The position numbers and the translations under genes are program-made. Source: Halobacteria archaeon (GTDB lineage Archaea > Halobacteriota > Methanoliparia > Methanoliparales > Methanoliparaceae). Taken from it: a stretch of DNA of 5,067 nucleotides. The DNA lies in contig DUJX01000030.1 in NCBI GenBank assembly GCA_013329575.1, forward strand, positions 1-5,067. Reading direction: 5' to 3'. Of this stretch, positions 4,994-5,067 are shown one piece after another (positions within the stretch are counted from its first letter, which is position 1; each line of letters begins with the position of its first letter). The notes beneath the pieces are model-generated. The model saw only the letters and a program-made list of their open reading frames with translations, was not told the origin of the DNA and made no database searches.

Positions 4994-5067
4994 ATGGATA
5001 ATGAATTAATTAAAAAATTGGCAGAAGATATAAGATCTAAAAAATACATTATAGCACTTACCGGGGC
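4994..5067 (+). CDS. Probable Sir2-family NAD-dependent protein deacylase, N-terminal fragment
   Basis: Only 24 full codons are present before the right edge. The visible protein is a charged helix (NELIKKLAEDIRSKK) followed by YIIALTGA. That pattern is typical of the start of sirtuins, where the strand leads into the NAD-binding GAGxS motif; the final two bases, GC, permit the expected alanine. Archaeal members remove acyl groups from lysines of proteins such as the chromatin protein Alba. The start is supported by an SD 8 bases upstream. With so little sequence, another nucleotide-binding protein with an 'LTGA' strand cannot be excluded. Confidence 0.7.
   Translation, partial: MDNELIKKLAEDIRSKKYIIALTG

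Overview
The window is a gene-dense stretch of a low-GC archaeal chromosome. Three features place it in the Archaea. The left edge carries the N-terminal half of MtrE, a subunit of the Na+-pumping methyl-H4MPT:coenzyme M methyltransferase found in methanogens and related methane- or alkane-oxidising archaea. A 52-residue archaeal Sec61-beta and a zinc-finger aIF1/SUI1 protein are also present. Promoters look archaeal, with TATA boxes about 25-31 bases upstream of start codons, and several genes have no Shine-Dalgarno (SD) sequence. I infer a methanogen or methanogen-related euryarchaeon and cannot name the genus.

Layout from left to right: mtrE (minus, cut by the left edge) with its promoter in the 510-700 gap; a COG0402-type amidohydrolase (minus, 701-1834); a 44-bp divergent promoter gap; Sec61-beta (plus, 1879-2037) followed by an unrecognised cysteine-containing membrane protein (plus, 2088-2465), probably one operon; a 315-bp convergent gap with T-tracts, a likely two-way terminator and a 13-bp tandem repeat; aIF1 (minus, 2781-3092); a 57-residue very basic protein resembling DUF5350 (minus, 3147-3320, absent from simple long-ORF lists); argG (minus, 3506-4693); a 300-bp AT-rich divergent gap with a 7-bp inverted repeat; and the first 24 codons of a probable Sir2-family deacylase (plus, 4994 to the right edge).

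The genes serve different household tasks: energy conservation (Mtr), protein export (Sec61-beta), translation initiation (aIF1), arginine synthesis (ArgG) and probably protein deacylation (Sir2). I see no mobile element, CRISPR array, tRNA, rRNA or defence cassette. I also see no clear new multi-gene system. The most interesting points are fine-scale: two fully interleaved divergent promoters between the amidohydrolase and Sec61-beta, a hairpin covering part of the SD of the membrane-protein gene, and a split between apparently leaderless genes and genes with strong SDs.
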